From Chromatocurvus sp964613795 (GTDB taxonomy: Bacteria; Pseudomonadota; Gammaproteobacteria; Pseudomonadales; Halieaceae): a stretch of 64,000 nucleotides of DNA. Shown one piece after another: positions 24,846-35,016 of the stretch. The DNA lies in contig CAZTJR010000001.1 of assembly GCA_964613795.1 (NCBI GenBank), positions 332,432-396,431 of the forward strand. The letters are read 5' to 3'. Below the pieces are notes generated by a model. That model was not told the origin of the DNA and searched no databases. It saw nothing but the letters and a program-made list of their open reading frames with translations. Numbering within the stretch: the stretch's first letter is position 1; each line of letters begins with the position of its first letter. The position numbers and the translations under genes were made by a program.

Positions 24846-26273
24846 TCATTCGGGAAACTCCGCTAGATAAAATGCCGGCTGCTTTACCGCCAGCTCGCCA
24901 GGGCCGCGCACGAGCGGGCCGATAGTGATCAGTGCGGCAAACAACACCGCAATTTCAAGATGATAGACCGCGCCGTAGCCGGTAGCCGGGCCGCTCAGCG
25001 CGACCCCGAGCGTGCCTGCATCCGCCATGTGGGTAACGATGTCGCGCAGCGCGCCGCCCGCCGCTATGGCAAGGCCGGTAGCGGTAGCCTGCACGGCTCC
25101 CCAGGCACCGAGGGCCATGCCGGCACCGCCCTGCTGGCCAAGATTCATGGCAGCAGTCAGCGTGCCTACTGCAAATAATCCGTTACCAAAGCCGATGACC
25201 AGCGAGCCGCTGCGGAACAGCGTGGCGGAATCCAGTGGCGCGGACATGATGACTGCCGCGAACGCAAAAATGCCGGCAACAGCGCCATAGGCCGACAGGC
25301 GAATCGGGTCCGCGCCCTGACTGAGCTGGCGCGACGCAATGATGAAAGCAGAAAGCATACCGAGGGCGAAGATGGCCGTGAGGCCGGTGGTGGCGCTCAC
25401 CGACAGACCAAGTACTTCGCCACCGTAAGGTTCCAGCAGGATGTCCTGCATGGCGAAGCCGGCGCTGCCGAGACCGACGGCAATCAGAAGGCGCAGTGTA
25501 CGGCCCTGTTGGCGGAACTGCGCCCAGGCAACGGCGAAGGGGGGACGCGGGGTTTCCCGGTTGCGGGCCGGGTTGCGCGGTTCCTGCTTCCACAGGGCGA
25601 TGGCGTTGAGCAGTGCCGTCAGCGCTGCCGCACCCTGTATGACCTGAATCAGCCGCAGCTGGCTGAAATTCGCCAGCAACAAGGCGAACAGGAATGAACT
25701 GCCGATCATTCCCACCAGCAGCATTACATACATCATGGCAACGACGCGCGGACGGGTCCGCTCGGTACCAAGATCCGTCGCCAGTGCCAGACCTGCCGTC
25801 TGCGTGGTGTGCATACCCGCACCCACCAGCAGGAATGCCAGTGCAGCGGCCGCGGGCCCGACCCAGCTAGGCCCCTGGAAAGGCTCGGCCAGAACCAGCA
25901 GCGCAAAGGGCATAATGGCCAGCCCACCGAACTGAGCCAGAGTGCCGAGCCAGATATACGGCACCCGGCGCCAGCCAAGCGCAGAGCGATGATGGTCGCT
26001 GCGGAAACCGATCAGCGCACGCAGCGGCGCAAACAGCAGTGGCAGCGACACCATCAGTGACACCAGCCACGCGGCCTGGCCGAGCTCAAGCACCAGCACC
26101 CGGTTAAGGGTGCCGTTGAGCAATACGAATGCCATGCCCACAGAAATCTGGAACAGTGAGAGCCGCAGCAGACGCCCGAGCGGGAGATCTTCTGTAACGG
26201 CATCGGCAAACGGTAGCCAGCGAGTGCCGGCTCGTGACAGAAAGGTCTGGGTAAATGCGACGGAGCGCTTCAT
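24846..26273 (-). CDS. lhaA: light-harvesting complex assembly transporter LhaA (PucC/MFS family)
   Basis: 475 aa, about 12 membrane helices. LRLSLFQISVGMAFVLLNGTLNRVLVLELG and LIGFRSDHHRSALGWRRVPYIWLG are typical of the LhaA/PucC branch of the major facilitator superfamily. LhaA assists LH1 assembly, perhaps by handling bacteriochlorophyll. It lies between bchM and puhA, its usual position. A second family member is encoded at 37593-38966. Confidence 0.92.
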   Translation of the reverse strand: MKRSVAFTQTFLSRAGTRWLPFADAVTEDLPLGRLLRLSLFQISVGMAFVLLNGTLNRVLVLELGQAAWLVSLMVSLPLLFAPLRALIGFRSDHHRSALGWRRVPYIWLGTLAQFGGLAIMPFALLVLAEPFQGPSWVGPAAAALAFLLVGAGMHTTQTAGLALATDLGTERTRPRVVAMMYVMLLVGMIGSSFLFALLLANFSQLRLIQVIQGAAALTALLNAIALWKQEPRNPARNRETPRPPFAVAWAQFRQQGRTLRLLIAVGLGSAGFAMQDILLEPYGGEVLGLSVSATTGLTAIFALGMLSAFIIASRQLSQGADPIRLSAYGAVAGIFAFAAVIMSAPLDSATLFRSGSLVIGFGNGLFAVGTLTAAMNLGQQGGAGMALGAWGAVQATATGLAIAAGGALRDIVTHMADAGTLGVALSGPATGYGAVYHLEIAVLFAALITIGPLVRGPGELAVKQPAFYLAEFPE

Positions 26274-26282
26274 TCTGCCGGC

Positions 26283-26984
26283 CTATTGTCGACGCAGCTC
26301 ACACGCCTGTGACGTGTAGAAACCACTTTTTACCCGATGTCCACGGCCGCGTTGCCACGCGCGTAAAGACTCCGCGGTATCCAGCTGTCGAAAGAGTTTT
26401 TCCTCGCCGATTGGCTCAATGGAAGGCGCGCGATCGCCGCGCGGAAACAGAGAGCCTGCCGCGTGCATCACCGACAGCAGCGGTGTCCGCGGCGCAAAGG
26501 TAAAGACGATGCTGGTGGACACCTTTGACGCCAGCTGAGTCAATACCTTGACCGCATCCGTTGCGTTGTAATGAATGACCGAATCCATGGCGACGGCGTG
26601 ATCGAAGTCGGCGAGATCCAGCTCAGACATGTCTCCGACCCGGAAGTCGATGCTGCCCTCGCCAATCTCCGCAGGGACGCGTTCGCGTGCCAGTTCAACC
26701 AGCGTCGGTGACAGGTCGATGGCAACTACCTGTGCGCCGCGCCGTGCCGCCTCAACAGACAGGGCGCCGGTGCCGCAGCCGGCATCGAGAATCCGCAATC
26801 CGCGCAGATCCTCGGGCAGCCAGCTGAGCAGGGTGTTGCGCATTTCGTCGCGACCCGCGCGCACGGTCTGCCGAATTCGGCTGACCGGTGCGTCCGAGGT
26901 CAAGCGTGACCAGGCGTCCGCCGCCGTGCGATCGAAGTAGGTCTCGATCTCCGAGCGGCGTTCCTCGTAAGTGTTTTCGCCCAT
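26283..26984 (-). CDS. bchM: magnesium protoporphyrin IX methyltransferase
   Basis: 233 aa. YFDRTAADAWSRLTSD at the N-terminus, SAM motif LRILDAGCGTGALSVEAARRG, and VAMDSVIHY are BchM features. It methylates the C13 propionate of Mg-protoporphyrin IX, giving the AcsF substrate. Its ATG shares one base with the bchL stop. It lies 9 bp before lhaA. Confidence 0.95.
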   Translation of the reverse strand: MGENTYEERRSEIETYFDRTAADAWSRLTSDAPVSRIRQTVRAGRDEMRNTLLSWLPEDLRGLRILDAGCGTGALSVEAARRGAQVVAIDLSPTLVELARERVPAEIGEGSIDFRVGDMSELDLADFDHAVAMDSVIHYNATDAVKVLTQLASKVSTSIVFTFAPRTPLLSVMHAAGSLFPRGDRAPSIEPIGEEKLFRQLDTAESLRAWQRGRGHRVKSGFYTSQACELRRQ

Positions 26985-27901
26985 CAGTCGAATCCCAGAA
27001 AATCGAACAGGTCCCGGTCTTTCATCGGCGTGACCGGTGTCGGCTCACGGCCAGCAAGCAGGTTGCGGGCCAGGCTGAGATATTCCTCCTGCACCGCCTC
27101 AAGACCTTCGCAGTTCTCCATTTCGAACAGGGTCGATTTTTTCAGGCGGCTGCGTCTGATGATGTCGAGATCGGGGAAGTGCGCGATGCGATTGAATCCG
27201 ACCTGCTCATTGAAACGATCGATCTCATCGGTCTTGGCGCTGCGGTTGGCAATAACACCGCCGAATCGTACGCCGTAGTTCTTGGCCTTGGCCTCGATTG
27301 CCGTGGCAATGCGGTTCATGGCAAAAATCGAGTCAAAATCATTGGCGGTGACAACGAGCGCGCGCTCCGCGTGCTGCAAGGGCGAGGCAAAGCCACCGCA
27401 CACCACATCGCCCAGAACGTCGAAGATGACGATGTCGGTATCTTCCAGAAGGTGGAACTGCTTGAGCAACTTCACCGTCTGGCCCACGACGTAGCCACCG
27501 CAGCCGGTGCCCGCAGGGGGGCCGCCCGCCTCAACACACATCACGCCGTTATAGCCTTCGAAGACGAAATCCTCGATACGCAGTTCCTCGGCGTGGAAAT
27601 CGACTGCTTCGAGTGCATCGATGACGGTGGGCTTGAGGCACTTGGTCAGCGTGAAGGTCGAATCGTGCTTCGGATCACAACCTATCTGAATCACGCGTTT
27701 GCCGAGCTTCGAGAAGGCCACGGACAGGTTGGAGGAGGTTGTCGACTTGCCAATTCCTCCCTTGCCATAAATGGCGAATACCTGGGCCTTGCCGATGTTG
27801 ATCTCGGGGTCGAGGTGTACCTGCTCGCTGCCGTCGCCATCCGGCGGTGCCGTCGGTGACGGATCGACCAGTCGTACGGGTATGCTATTACCTAAACTCA
27901 T
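26984..27901 (-). CDS. bchL: light-independent protochlorophyllide reductase iron protein
   Basis: 305 aa NifH-like ATPase. IYGKGGIGKSTTSSNLSVA (P-loop), GTGCGGYVVG and DVLGDVVCGGFASP (cluster ligands) are intact. It passes electrons to BchN-BchB for reduction of the C17=C18 bond. The [4Fe-4S] iron protein is oxygen-sensitive, notable in an organism that otherwise carries only the O2-dependent cyclase here. It overlaps bchH as ATGA. Confidence 0.97.
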   Translation of the reverse strand: MSLGNSIPVRLVDPSPTAPPDGDGSEQVHLDPEINIGKAQVFAIYGKGGIGKSTTSSNLSVAFSKLGKRVIQIGCDPKHDSTFTLTKCLKPTVIDALEAVDFHAEELRIEDFVFEGYNGVMCVEAGGPPAGTGCGGYVVGQTVKLLKQFHLLEDTDIVIFDVLGDVVCGGFASPLQHAERALVVTANDFDSIFAMNRIATAIEAKAKNYGVRFGGVIANRSAKTDEIDRFNEQVGFNRIAHFPDLDIIRRSRLKKSTLFEMENCEGLEAVQEEYLSLARNLLAGREPTPVTPMKDRDLFDFLGFD

Positions 27902-30900
27902 GCTGCTACCTCTTCAGTGACGCCCTCTAACCAGTCCTCAAGATCCTCGCCCGCTTTGCGCAACGCGTCCAGAGTGGCTTCGTCAGGGTTCCAGTATTTA
28001 CGATCGTGCGCTTCCAGCAGGCGGTTGGCGACCTTCACTGAGGCCGCCGGATTGAGCTTTGCCAGCCGATTGCGCATGTCCTCGTCGAGAATGAATGTTT
28101 CGGACATTTTCTGGTAGACCCAGGGAGCGACCTGCCCCGTGGTGGCTGACCAGCCCATGGTGTTGGTGACGTGGGATTCGATCTGTCGCACGCCTTCGAA
28201 GCCGTGTTCGAGAACGCTTTCGTACCACTTCGGGTTGAGAACGCGTGTGCGTGTTTCCAGCGCAACCTGTTCGGACAGCGTTCGCACCTTGCCGTTGCTG
28301 GTGGTCTGGTCCGAGATGTAGACGGGTACGTCCTCGCCGCGTGAGCGCTTGACCGCCCGGCTGATGCCGCCGAGGGTGTCAAAGTAATGATCTACGGTTG
28401 TGATGCCTACCTCGACGGAGTCGAGATTCTGGTAGGCGAGCTGTACCGTGGAGAGCATATCATTCAGAAGCGCTGGCTGCGGTGCTGCCTGGCCACTGCG
28501 GCTGTAGGCGTAGCACTTGCGCTGTGTGTAGGTATCGGCCAGCTCGCCTTCGTCATCCCAGCGGCTGTTGTCGATCAGCAGGTTGACGTTGGAACCATAG
28601 GCGCCTTCGGCATTGCTGAACACCCGCAGGGCAGCGGTCTCTAGATCGACGCCGTGAGCGGCCTGGTGAGCCAGCGCATGCTTGCGCACGAAATTCAGCT
28701 CCGCAGGCTCGTCGGCTGCAGCCGCCAGGTAGGTGGCCTCTGCCAGCATGCGTGTCTGCAGCGGCAGCAGGTCGCGGAAGATGCCGGACAGCGTGATCAC
28801 GACATCGATACGCGGTCGACCGAGTTCCTCCAGCGGTGTCAGCGTAGCACCGCAAATGCGGCCGTAGCCATCGAAGCGTGGTTCCGCACCGAGCAGCGCC
28901 AGTGCCTGCCCGATCGGGCCCCCTTCGTTTTTCAGGTTGTCTGATCCCCAGAGCACCAGTGCGACAGATTCCGGCAGACCATTGCCCTCGACGGCATGCC
29001 GATCGAGAAGGTTCTGGGTCTGGCGGCGGGCATCGCGCATGGCGAAGGCACTCGGCAGGCGGAAGGGATCAAAGCCATGGACATTGCGGCCTGTAGGCAG
29101 CACGTCCGGTGTGCGCAGCAGATCACCGCCGGGTGCGGGTCGGATGAATCCGCCATCCAGCGCATGCAGTATGGCCTCCAGTTCGCCGCTGTTGTCGAGT
29201 AGCGTGGCGGTGTGGGCCAGTTCGCGGCAGGCGGCGAGAAGATCTTCTTCCGATTTGTCCCCGGCATCGATCATGGACGCCAGTGCTTCCGGCGTTGCGC
29301 CCTCGAGGAGCGCCTCGCAGGCCTTCCCGTCCAGCGTCAGTGTGTGGCTGGCGTGTGCAATGGCCTGTAAGAGGTCGGACCGTTCGCTGCGTGAGGGCAG
29401 GTCGCCCACCACGTGAAGGCCGTGGGGAATCAGCGTCTGCTCCACTTCGAGCAGTTCTCGACGCAGAGCTTCGATGTTATCGCCGCTGTCCTCGGTCCAG
29501 GTGGGTGACGCCGGGCAGAGGTCGAGTTCACTGCCCTGAAGCTGTATCAGAGCGGCGAGGTCATCGCGCGCAACACTGCCGCGATCCTGCTCGCTGCGCC
29601 AGCGATCTATGGACGCCTTCAACTCCAGCATGCCCTGATAAAGATCGGACTGCGTGATCGGCGGCGTCATGTAGCTGATCAGGGTGGCAGCTGACCGGCG
29701 CTTGGCAATCAGGCCTTCCGAAGGATTGTTGGATGCGTACAGATAGAAATTCGGCAGATCGGAAATCAGGCGGTCCGGCCAGCAGGAACCGGCCATGCCA
29801 GTCTGCTTGCCGGGCATGAATTCTAGAGCACCGTGGGTGCCGAAGTGCAGGACCGAATTGGCACCAAAGTCCTCGCGCAAATAGCGATAGAAGGCAGAGA
29901 ACGCGTGTGTCGGGGCGAAGCCGCGCTCAAACAGCAGACGCATCGGGTCGCCTTCGTAGCCAAAGCCTGGCTGCACGCCAACCATGACGTTGCCGAATTG
30001 TGCACCCATGATGAAGATAGAGCGGCCGTCGGTCAGGTCCTTGCCGGGCGCCGGGCCCCACTGGGCTTCGATTTCCTCAAGATAGGGCTCGCGGGCGACA
30101 TGGTCATCCGCACTGATCGTTGCCTGGATGTTGGTCATGGCGCCGTACTGCGCCGCGTTACCTTCGATAATAGCACTGCGCAGGGCGTCCACATCGGCGG
30201 GCATGTCGATGCTGTAGCCCTGGGCCCGCATGGCCTGCAGCGTGTTAAAGATCGACCGGAAAACAGACAGGTTGGCTGCCGTGCCGGTGTTCCCGGCGTG
30301 TGGCGGAAAGTTGAAGATGACCAGCGCGACCTTGCGCTCGGCGCGCGGCGTGTTGCGCATGAGAACCAGCTTTTCCACCCGGTTGACCAGCATGCCGATT
30401 CGCTCATGATGAGCGCGCATGTCGTGGCGGTTGTTCTCTTCGGCCTTGTCTGATCGACCCCCGAAAATGGCCGGTCCTGTAGCGCCGTCCAGTTCCGGAA
30501 TGGCGACCATCATGGTGGCCTCGATGGGCATCAGACCGTGATCGGAATTTTCCCACTGCTCCAGGCTCTGGAATTCCAGGGCGTGGGCGGCAATGTAGGG
30601 GACGTCGAGCTTGGCCAGCATGTCCTCAGCGGCGCGGGAGTCATTGTAGGCAGGTCCGCCGACCAGGGAGAAGCCGGTCAATGACACCACGGCATCGACC
30701 ACGGGCTCGCCGTTGGCAATAAAGTACTCCTCAACCGCCGGTCGAGCGTCGAGGCCGCTGGCGAACGCCGTTACGACGTTGAAATTTCGGCTGCGCAGAC
30801 CGGCGATCATGGCGTCGTAGTGCTGGGTGTTGCCCGCCAGCGCATAGGATCGCATGATCAGCAGGCCGACAGTGCCTCGCGCACTGTCCTTCGAGCGCGG

Positions 30901-31623
30901 CAGATCGGTGAGTTTTTCCGTAATACGTTTTTTCATTCCCGGATCGTAGAGGCCGGTATCCGGGTACTCGATGGGAGATTCCGTCTTCAGGCTTCCCTGA
31001 AGCGCGCTGCGCTCGCCCGCGGCATAGCGATCGATCAGGAACGCCATCAAGCGCTGCAGATTGAGCTCCGAGCCCGCGAGCCAGTATTGCAGCGTCAGGA
31101 AGTAGGCACGCACATCCTGCGCTGTGCCGGGAATGAAACGGAGGATTTTTGGCAGCTGGCGCAGCACGGTGAGCTGTTGCGCGCCGGCACTGCTCTTGGC
31201 CTTGCCCGTTTTCCCGCGCAGGCGCTTCAGGAGTGCGACAGGTCCCTTGGCCTCCCCTTCCATGGTGAACTTGCCCATTCGGGTCAGCTTCATGACTTCC
31301 GCTGCAGACATGCAGCAGATCATGGCATCGCAGTCGGGCTGTCGCGCGGTCAGTGCCGGAAGCACAGCGTTGATGTGCTCTTCCATAAACATCATCGTGA
31401 CGACGACGATGTCGCCGGTGGCAATATCATCAATGCAGCGCTGCAGAGTCTCTGGCTCGCTGGCCCAGGCGGCGGCCGCGTGGGTCTTCACGGTGACGCC
31501 TGGCAGTTCCGCAGAGAGATTGACAGCGGCGCGCTCAACGCTGCTGGTGACGTGATTGTCCAGCGTGACCAGGACGAAGCTAAGGGGCGTCGTTCTAGCG
31601 GCTGTAATGGGCTTTTGCTTCAT
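27898..31623 (-). CDS. bchH: magnesium chelatase subunit H
   Basis: 1241 aa, the porphyrin-binding catalytic subunit of Mg chelatase. SFVLVTLDNHVTSSVERAA at the N-terminus, VLHFGTHGALEFMPGKQTGM, and QRKCYAYSRSG are characteristic CobN/BchH signatures. I chose ATG 31623 (MKQKPITAARTT) because GGAG lies 7 bp upstream; an upstream in-frame ATG at 31638 would add five residues. The start lies 29 bp inside the end of bchB. It overlaps bchL by ATGA. Confidence 0.97.
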   Translation of the reverse strand: MKQKPITAARTTPLSFVLVTLDNHVTSSVERAAVNLSAELPGVTVKTHAAAAWASEPETLQRCIDDIATGDIVVVTMMFMEEHINAVLPALTARQPDCDAMICCMSAAEVMKLTRMGKFTMEGEAKGPVALLKRLRGKTGKAKSSAGAQQLTVLRQLPKILRFIPGTAQDVRAYFLTLQYWLAGSELNLQRLMAFLIDRYAAGERSALQGSLKTESPIEYPDTGLYDPGMKKRITEKLTDLPRSKDSARGTVGLLIMRSYALAGNTQHYDAMIAGLRSRNFNVVTAFASGLDARPAVEEYFIANGEPVVDAVVSLTGFSLVGGPAYNDSRAAEDMLAKLDVPYIAAHALEFQSLEQWENSDHGLMPIEATMMVAIPELDGATGPAIFGGRSDKAEENNRHDMRAHHERIGMLVNRVEKLVLMRNTPRAERKVALVIFNFPPHAGNTGTAANLSVFRSIFNTLQAMRAQGYSIDMPADVDALRSAIIEGNAAQYGAMTNIQATISADDHVAREPYLEEIEAQWGPAPGKDLTDGRSIFIMGAQFGNVMVGVQPGFGYEGDPMRLLFERGFAPTHAFSAFYRYLREDFGANSVLHFGTHGALEFMPGKQTGMAGSCWPDRLISDLPNFYLYASNNPSEGLIAKRRSAATLISYMTPPITQSDLYQGMLELKASIDRWRSEQDRGSVARDDLAALIQLQGSELDLCPASPTWTEDSGDNIEALRRELLEVEQTLIPHGLHVVGDLPSRSERSDLLQAIAHASHTLTLDGKACEALLEGATPEALASMIDAGDKSEEDLLAACRELAHTATLLDNSGELEAILHALDGGFIRPAPGGDLLRTPDVLPTGRNVHGFDPFRLPSAFAMRDARRQTQNLLDRHAVEGNGLPESVALVLWGSDNLKNEGGPIGQALALLGAEPRFDGYGRICGATLTPLEELGRPRIDVVITLSGIFRDLLPLQTRMLAEATYLAAAADEPAELNFVRKHALAHQAAHGVDLETAALRVFSNAEGAYGSNVNLLIDNSRWDDEGELADTYTQRKCYAYSRSGQAAPQPALLNDMLSTVQLAYQNLDSVEVGITTVDHYFDTLGGISRAVKRSRGEDVPVYISDQTTSNGKVRTLSEQVALETRTRVLNPKWYESVLEHGFEGVRQIESHVTNTMGWSATTGQVAPWVYQKMSETFILDEDMRNRLAKLNPAASVKVANRLLEAHDRKYWNPDEATLDALRKAGEDLEDWLEGVTEEVAA

Positions 31624-33148
31624 AAAGCGTCTCCACATTTATGCTGGCGACACCGCGTTCTGCCGCATATTGTTCAGTGTTGCGTCGCGCTTTGCCGCGC
31701 ACGAAGAACGGGATCTTTTTCAGCTCTTTTTCTGCATCTGAATCCCAGACGGCAACACCATTTTCAACGCTGTCCTGCTCGGGGCGATGTCCCGTACCGC
31801 CGACGCAGGCCAGGTGTGATGGCGTTGCATTGTCATTAAACTCGAAGTCCTCGCGGAACATCGCCAGCAGATGCTCTTCGAGCCCCATCATCAGGGGGTG
31901 TACCCAGGTATCGAAAATAACGTTGGCGCCCTCGAAGCCCATTTGCGGCGAGTATCGTGCCGGGAAATCCTGGACGTGTGCGGGAGTTGATATCACTACG
32001 CAGCCAATGCCGAGCTTCTTGGCGATGTGCCGCTCCATCTGTGTGCCCAGCAGCATCTCCGGCTGCAGCTCGGTAGCGGCCTTCTCCACTTCCGCATAAT
32101 TGTCGGTGATCAGCGCTTCCAGGCCGTATTCCTTGGCGACGGCGCGCACGTCCCTCGCCTGTTCCCGGGAGAATGTGCCCAGGCCCACCACCTCAAAACC
32201 CATTTCGTCACGCGCGATCCGAGCGGCGGCAATGGCATGGGTGGCGTCGGCAAAGATGAAAACGCGTTTACCCGTGAGATAGGTGGAGTCCACAGAGCGC
32301 GAGTACCACGGCAGCCGGCACACCGCGTCCGCGGTTTGCGGGCTGACGTCGAGCTGCAGGGTTTCGGCCACCTCCTGCAGAAAGTCGGCGGTGGCGCCAA
32401 CACCGATCGGTACGGTCTTGATGGTCGGCTGCTTGAAGGTGCGCTGCAGCCAGGAGCAGGCGGCATCGGCGACTTCGGGGTAAAGGCAGACGTTGGCGTC
32501 GGCTTCAGGGATACGCATCAGGTCCTGGGGTGATGCTCCCAGCGGTGCCGTGACGTTGATATCAACGCCGATCGTGTCGAGCAGCTTGCGCACCTCGATA
32601 ATATCATCGCGGCAGCGGAATCCGAGCGAACTGGGCCCGAGCAGGTTGACGCTGGGGCGCCTGCCCTCGGGCCGCGCTGGACGCTGTGTGCCGGCCGCTG
32701 GCGCCTGACTGACGAGCAGCGCGCGAACCAGGCTGTAAAAGGTTTCGCTGGCCCCCCAGTTTTCCTTGCGGGCGTAGGCGAGCATTTCCAGCGGCACCAC
32801 GGGTATGTCAAGGCCGGCGCCCTCAGCGAGCGCACCGGGCTGATCCTGAATGATTTCCGCAGTGCAGGAGTCGCCGACCATGAGCAGGCTTGGCCTGAAG
32901 CGAGCAACGGTTTTGCGCAGCGTATCTGTGACCAGTTCCGCCGTGCTTCCACCGAGATCCCTGGCCTGGAATGTGGTGTAGGTTACCGGCGGCCGATGAT
33001 TATTGCGTTCGATCATGGTGAACAGCAGATCGGCGTAGGTGTCGCCCTGCGGAGAGTGCAGCAACAGATGTACTCCCCGCATGGAGTTGGCGATACGAAT
33101 GGCGCCAACGTGGGGGGGGCCCTCATAGGTCCAGAAAGTCAGTTCCAT
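31595..33148 (-). CDS. bchB: light-independent protochlorophyllide reductase subunit B
   Basis: 517 aa. MELTFWTYEGPPHVGAIR is the conserved N-terminus that carries the aspartate-ligated cluster region in BchB family members. ATELQPEMLLGTQMERHIA and a C-terminal PF08369-like helical tail (DAEKELKKIPFFVRGKARRN) are present. With BchN it forms the catalytic heterotetramer of dark-operative protochlorophyllide reductase. It overlaps bchN by 10 bp and bchH by 29 bp. Confidence 0.96.
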   Translation of the reverse strand: MELTFWTYEGPPHVGAIRIANSMRGVHLLLHSPQGDTYADLLFTMIERNNHRPPVTYTTFQARDLGGSTAELVTDTLRKTVARFRPSLLMVGDSCTAEIIQDQPGALAEGAGLDIPVVPLEMLAYARKENWGASETFYSLVRALLVSQAPAAGTQRPARPEGRRPSVNLLGPSSLGFRCRDDIIEVRKLLDTIGVDINVTAPLGASPQDLMRIPEADANVCLYPEVADAACSWLQRTFKQPTIKTVPIGVGATADFLQEVAETLQLDVSPQTADAVCRLPWYSRSVDSTYLTGKRVFIFADATHAIAAARIARDEMGFEVVGLGTFSREQARDVRAVAKEYGLEALITDNYAEVEKAATELQPEMLLGTQMERHIAKKLGIGCVVISTPAHVQDFPARYSPQMGFEGANVIFDTWVHPLMMGLEEHLLAMFREDFEFNDNATPSHLACVGGTGHRPEQDSVENGVAVWDSDAEKELKKIPFFVRGKARRNTEQYAAERGVASINVETLYEAKAHYSR

Positions 33149-34431
33149 ATTTGTGTTCCCAGTTGTGCCTTGCGCAGCAGCGGGCGCGTGAACAGTCCCG
33201 CCAGATCGCCCGCCTGGTCATAGCCCTGCACTGGCGTGAAGACCAGTTCAATGGACCACTTGGTGCGCAGTCCCTCGGCCTCCAGTGGGTTGGCGATACC
33301 CATGCCGCATACCGTCAGGTCCGGCTGCAGCTGCCGCACGCGATCAAGCTGATCGTCGAGTTCCTGGCCTTCTGTAATCCGCAGGCCCTCCGGGAGCAGC
33401 GGCAATTCCCCGGCGAGAATCTGCTGGTCGAAGAACGGTGTGCCGATTTCGCCAAGCTCCATCTGGCATTCGCGCTGGAGAAAGCGGGCCAGCGGTATTT
33501 CGAGCTGCGAATCCGGCAGAAAGCTGATGCGCCTGCCGGTGAGTGTGCGGGTCTGCACCGCCACCGCATGTTCGGCCCGGGCGCGCGGTGCTGCGGTGAC
33601 CGACTCGAAGGTTGACGCCGGTACTCCCCACTCGGTGGCGGCAGCCTGCAGCCAGGCGCTGGTGCCTTCAGCCCCGTAGGGATAGGGTGCGCTAAGCAGC
33701 TGCGCGCCCCGACTGATCAGTGCGCGGGCGCTGTCGCCGAGGTAGGGCTGTGCCAGCAACAGGCGTGTGTTCGGGCCTACCGGTGGCATGTCATCCGAGT
33801 TGCGCGCCGGGAAAAAGCGTACCGGGCCTATGCCCAGCTGCTCGAAGATCCGGGCAAACTGGTCTTCCACAACGTCGGGGAGTGTGCCACACACCATCAG
33901 GGACAGCTTTTCGCTGGTGTCCGTCGGCAATTGCGCCGCCAGGCTCTCAAGGCAGCGATCCTCACCCTGGGTGAATGTCGTTTCGATACCGCTGCCTGAA
34001 TAATCCACAAAGTTGACGCGGCCACCGTAGCGCTCGCCGAGTCTCTGTGCTGCGTTGCCAAGGTCCAGCTTGATGACCTCGGAGGGGCAGGAGCTGACGA
34101 GGAAAATAGTGCGGATCTCGGGGCGTCTTGCGATCACCTGTGCCGCAACACGGTCGAGCTCTTCGTTGGCATCGGCGAGTCCGGCAAGATCCTTGTCCTG
34201 CAGGACCGCTGTTGCGAACCGTGGCTCGGCGAAGATCATCACGCCGGCCGCCGACTGAATAAGGTGGGCGCAGGTCCTGGAGCCAACCACCAGGAAAAAG
34301 GCGTCCTGAATTTTGCGATGCAGCCAGATAATGGAGGTGAGGCCACAGAATACCGCGCGCTGGCCGCGTTCCTGTTCGACCGGGAATCGGGATTGCCGGG
34401 CCGTGTCACTTGCCAGTACCGCGCCAGTCAT
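33139..34431 (-). CDS. bchN: light-independent protochlorophyllide reductase subunit N
   Basis: 430 aa. QRAVFCGLTSIIWLHRKIQDAFFLVVGSRTCAHLIQSAAGVMIFAEPR is the typical BchN start with cluster cysteines; FLVSSCPSEVIKLDL carries a further one. I chose ATG 34431 (MTGAVLASDTAR), which overlaps the bchF stop as ATGA; the open frame continues upstream to 34563 but that part is antisense-like in composition and lies within bchF. Confidence 0.96.
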   Translation of the reverse strand: MTGAVLASDTARQSRFPVEQERGQRAVFCGLTSIIWLHRKIQDAFFLVVGSRTCAHLIQSAAGVMIFAEPRFATAVLQDKDLAGLADANEELDRVAAQVIARRPEIRTIFLVSSCPSEVIKLDLGNAAQRLGERYGGRVNFVDYSGSGIETTFTQGEDRCLESLAAQLPTDTSEKLSLMVCGTLPDVVEDQFARIFEQLGIGPVRFFPARNSDDMPPVGPNTRLLLAQPYLGDSARALISRGAQLLSAPYPYGAEGTSAWLQAAATEWGVPASTFESVTAAPRARAEHAVAVQTRTLTGRRISFLPDSQLEIPLARFLQRECQMELGEIGTPFFDQQILAGELPLLPEGLRITEGQELDDQLDRVRQLQPDLTVCGMGIANPLEAEGLRTKWSIELVFTPVQGYDQAGDLAGLFTRPLLRKAQLGTQIWN

Positions 34432-34949
34432 TCTGCGGCTCCCGCCCAGGCGGCATCGTCGGTTGAAGCCACCGCGGCAGATTCGCGCCGCGCCGCGCCG
34501 AGTTTGAGCAGGAACTGGGCCGCGTTGACGAGGTAGCTTGTGTAGGCGGCCAGTGCGATCCACATCTGGCCGGCGGGGGAGAACAGATCAAACATCCAGC
34601 TCACGAGATACGCGGTGTGCAGTGCGATGACCAGCATGCTGACCATGTCTTCCCAGTAGAAGGCCGGCGCGAAGAGATAGCGACCAAACACCTCTTTTTC
34701 CCAGATGGCGCCGGTGATCATGATGGCGTAAAGAAGAAGCGTCTTGGTGACCACCGAGGCGGTTGCCGCACCCAGTCCACTGTCGTTGGCCAGGAAATTC
34801 ACCACCAGCACGACGCTGATGAGGAACACGAGGAACTGCAGGGGCGCGAGAATGCCCTGAACCATGGTCCAGCGCGAGGCATCGCGCCGGGCGCGTTCTT
34901 CGGGTGTGTATAGAGAGTGGGTGCTGGGCACTGTGTGCGGGTTGTTCAT
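34428..34949 (-). CDS. bchF: 3-vinyl bacteriochlorophyllide hydratase
   Basis: 173 aa membrane protein with about four hydrophobic segments. LYTPEERARRDASRWTMVQGILAPLQFLVFLIS and MITGAIWEKEVFGRYLFAPAFYWEDMVSM are BchF hallmarks. It hydrates the C3 vinyl group to hydroxyethyl, the substrate of BchC. First gene of the long minus-strand bch-lhaA-puh set; a good promoter with a PpsR-type operator lies just upstream. Confidence 0.95.
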   Translation of the reverse strand: MNNPHTVPSTHSLYTPEERARRDASRWTMVQGILAPLQFLVFLISVVLVVNFLANDSGLGAATASVVTKTLLLYAIMITGAIWEKEVFGRYLFAPAFYWEDMVSMLVIALHTAYLVSWMFDLFSPAGQMWIALAAYTSYLVNAAQFLLKLGAARRESAAVASTDDAAWAGAAE

Positions 34950-34987
34950 GGCGGCATCCGGTCGTCGTTATCGTGTCGTCAGGATCA

Positions 34988-35016
34988 AAGTTAGACGCCC
35001 TGAAAGCGTATGTCAA
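34988..35016 (-). promoter_or_regulatory. bchF promoter (sigma-70 type)
   Basis: On the minus strand, TTGACA (35016-35011), a 17 bp spacer, then TAACTT (34993-34988). The -35 is one half of the adjacent PpsR-type operator, so repressor binding would exclude RNA polymerase. Predicted start near 34981, about 30 nt before the bchF ATG. Confidence 0.65.

Noticed and set aside
30820..31839. 339-codon plus-strand frame opposite bchH/bchB
   Set aside because: Spans two confirmed minus-strand genes and has shadow-like composition.
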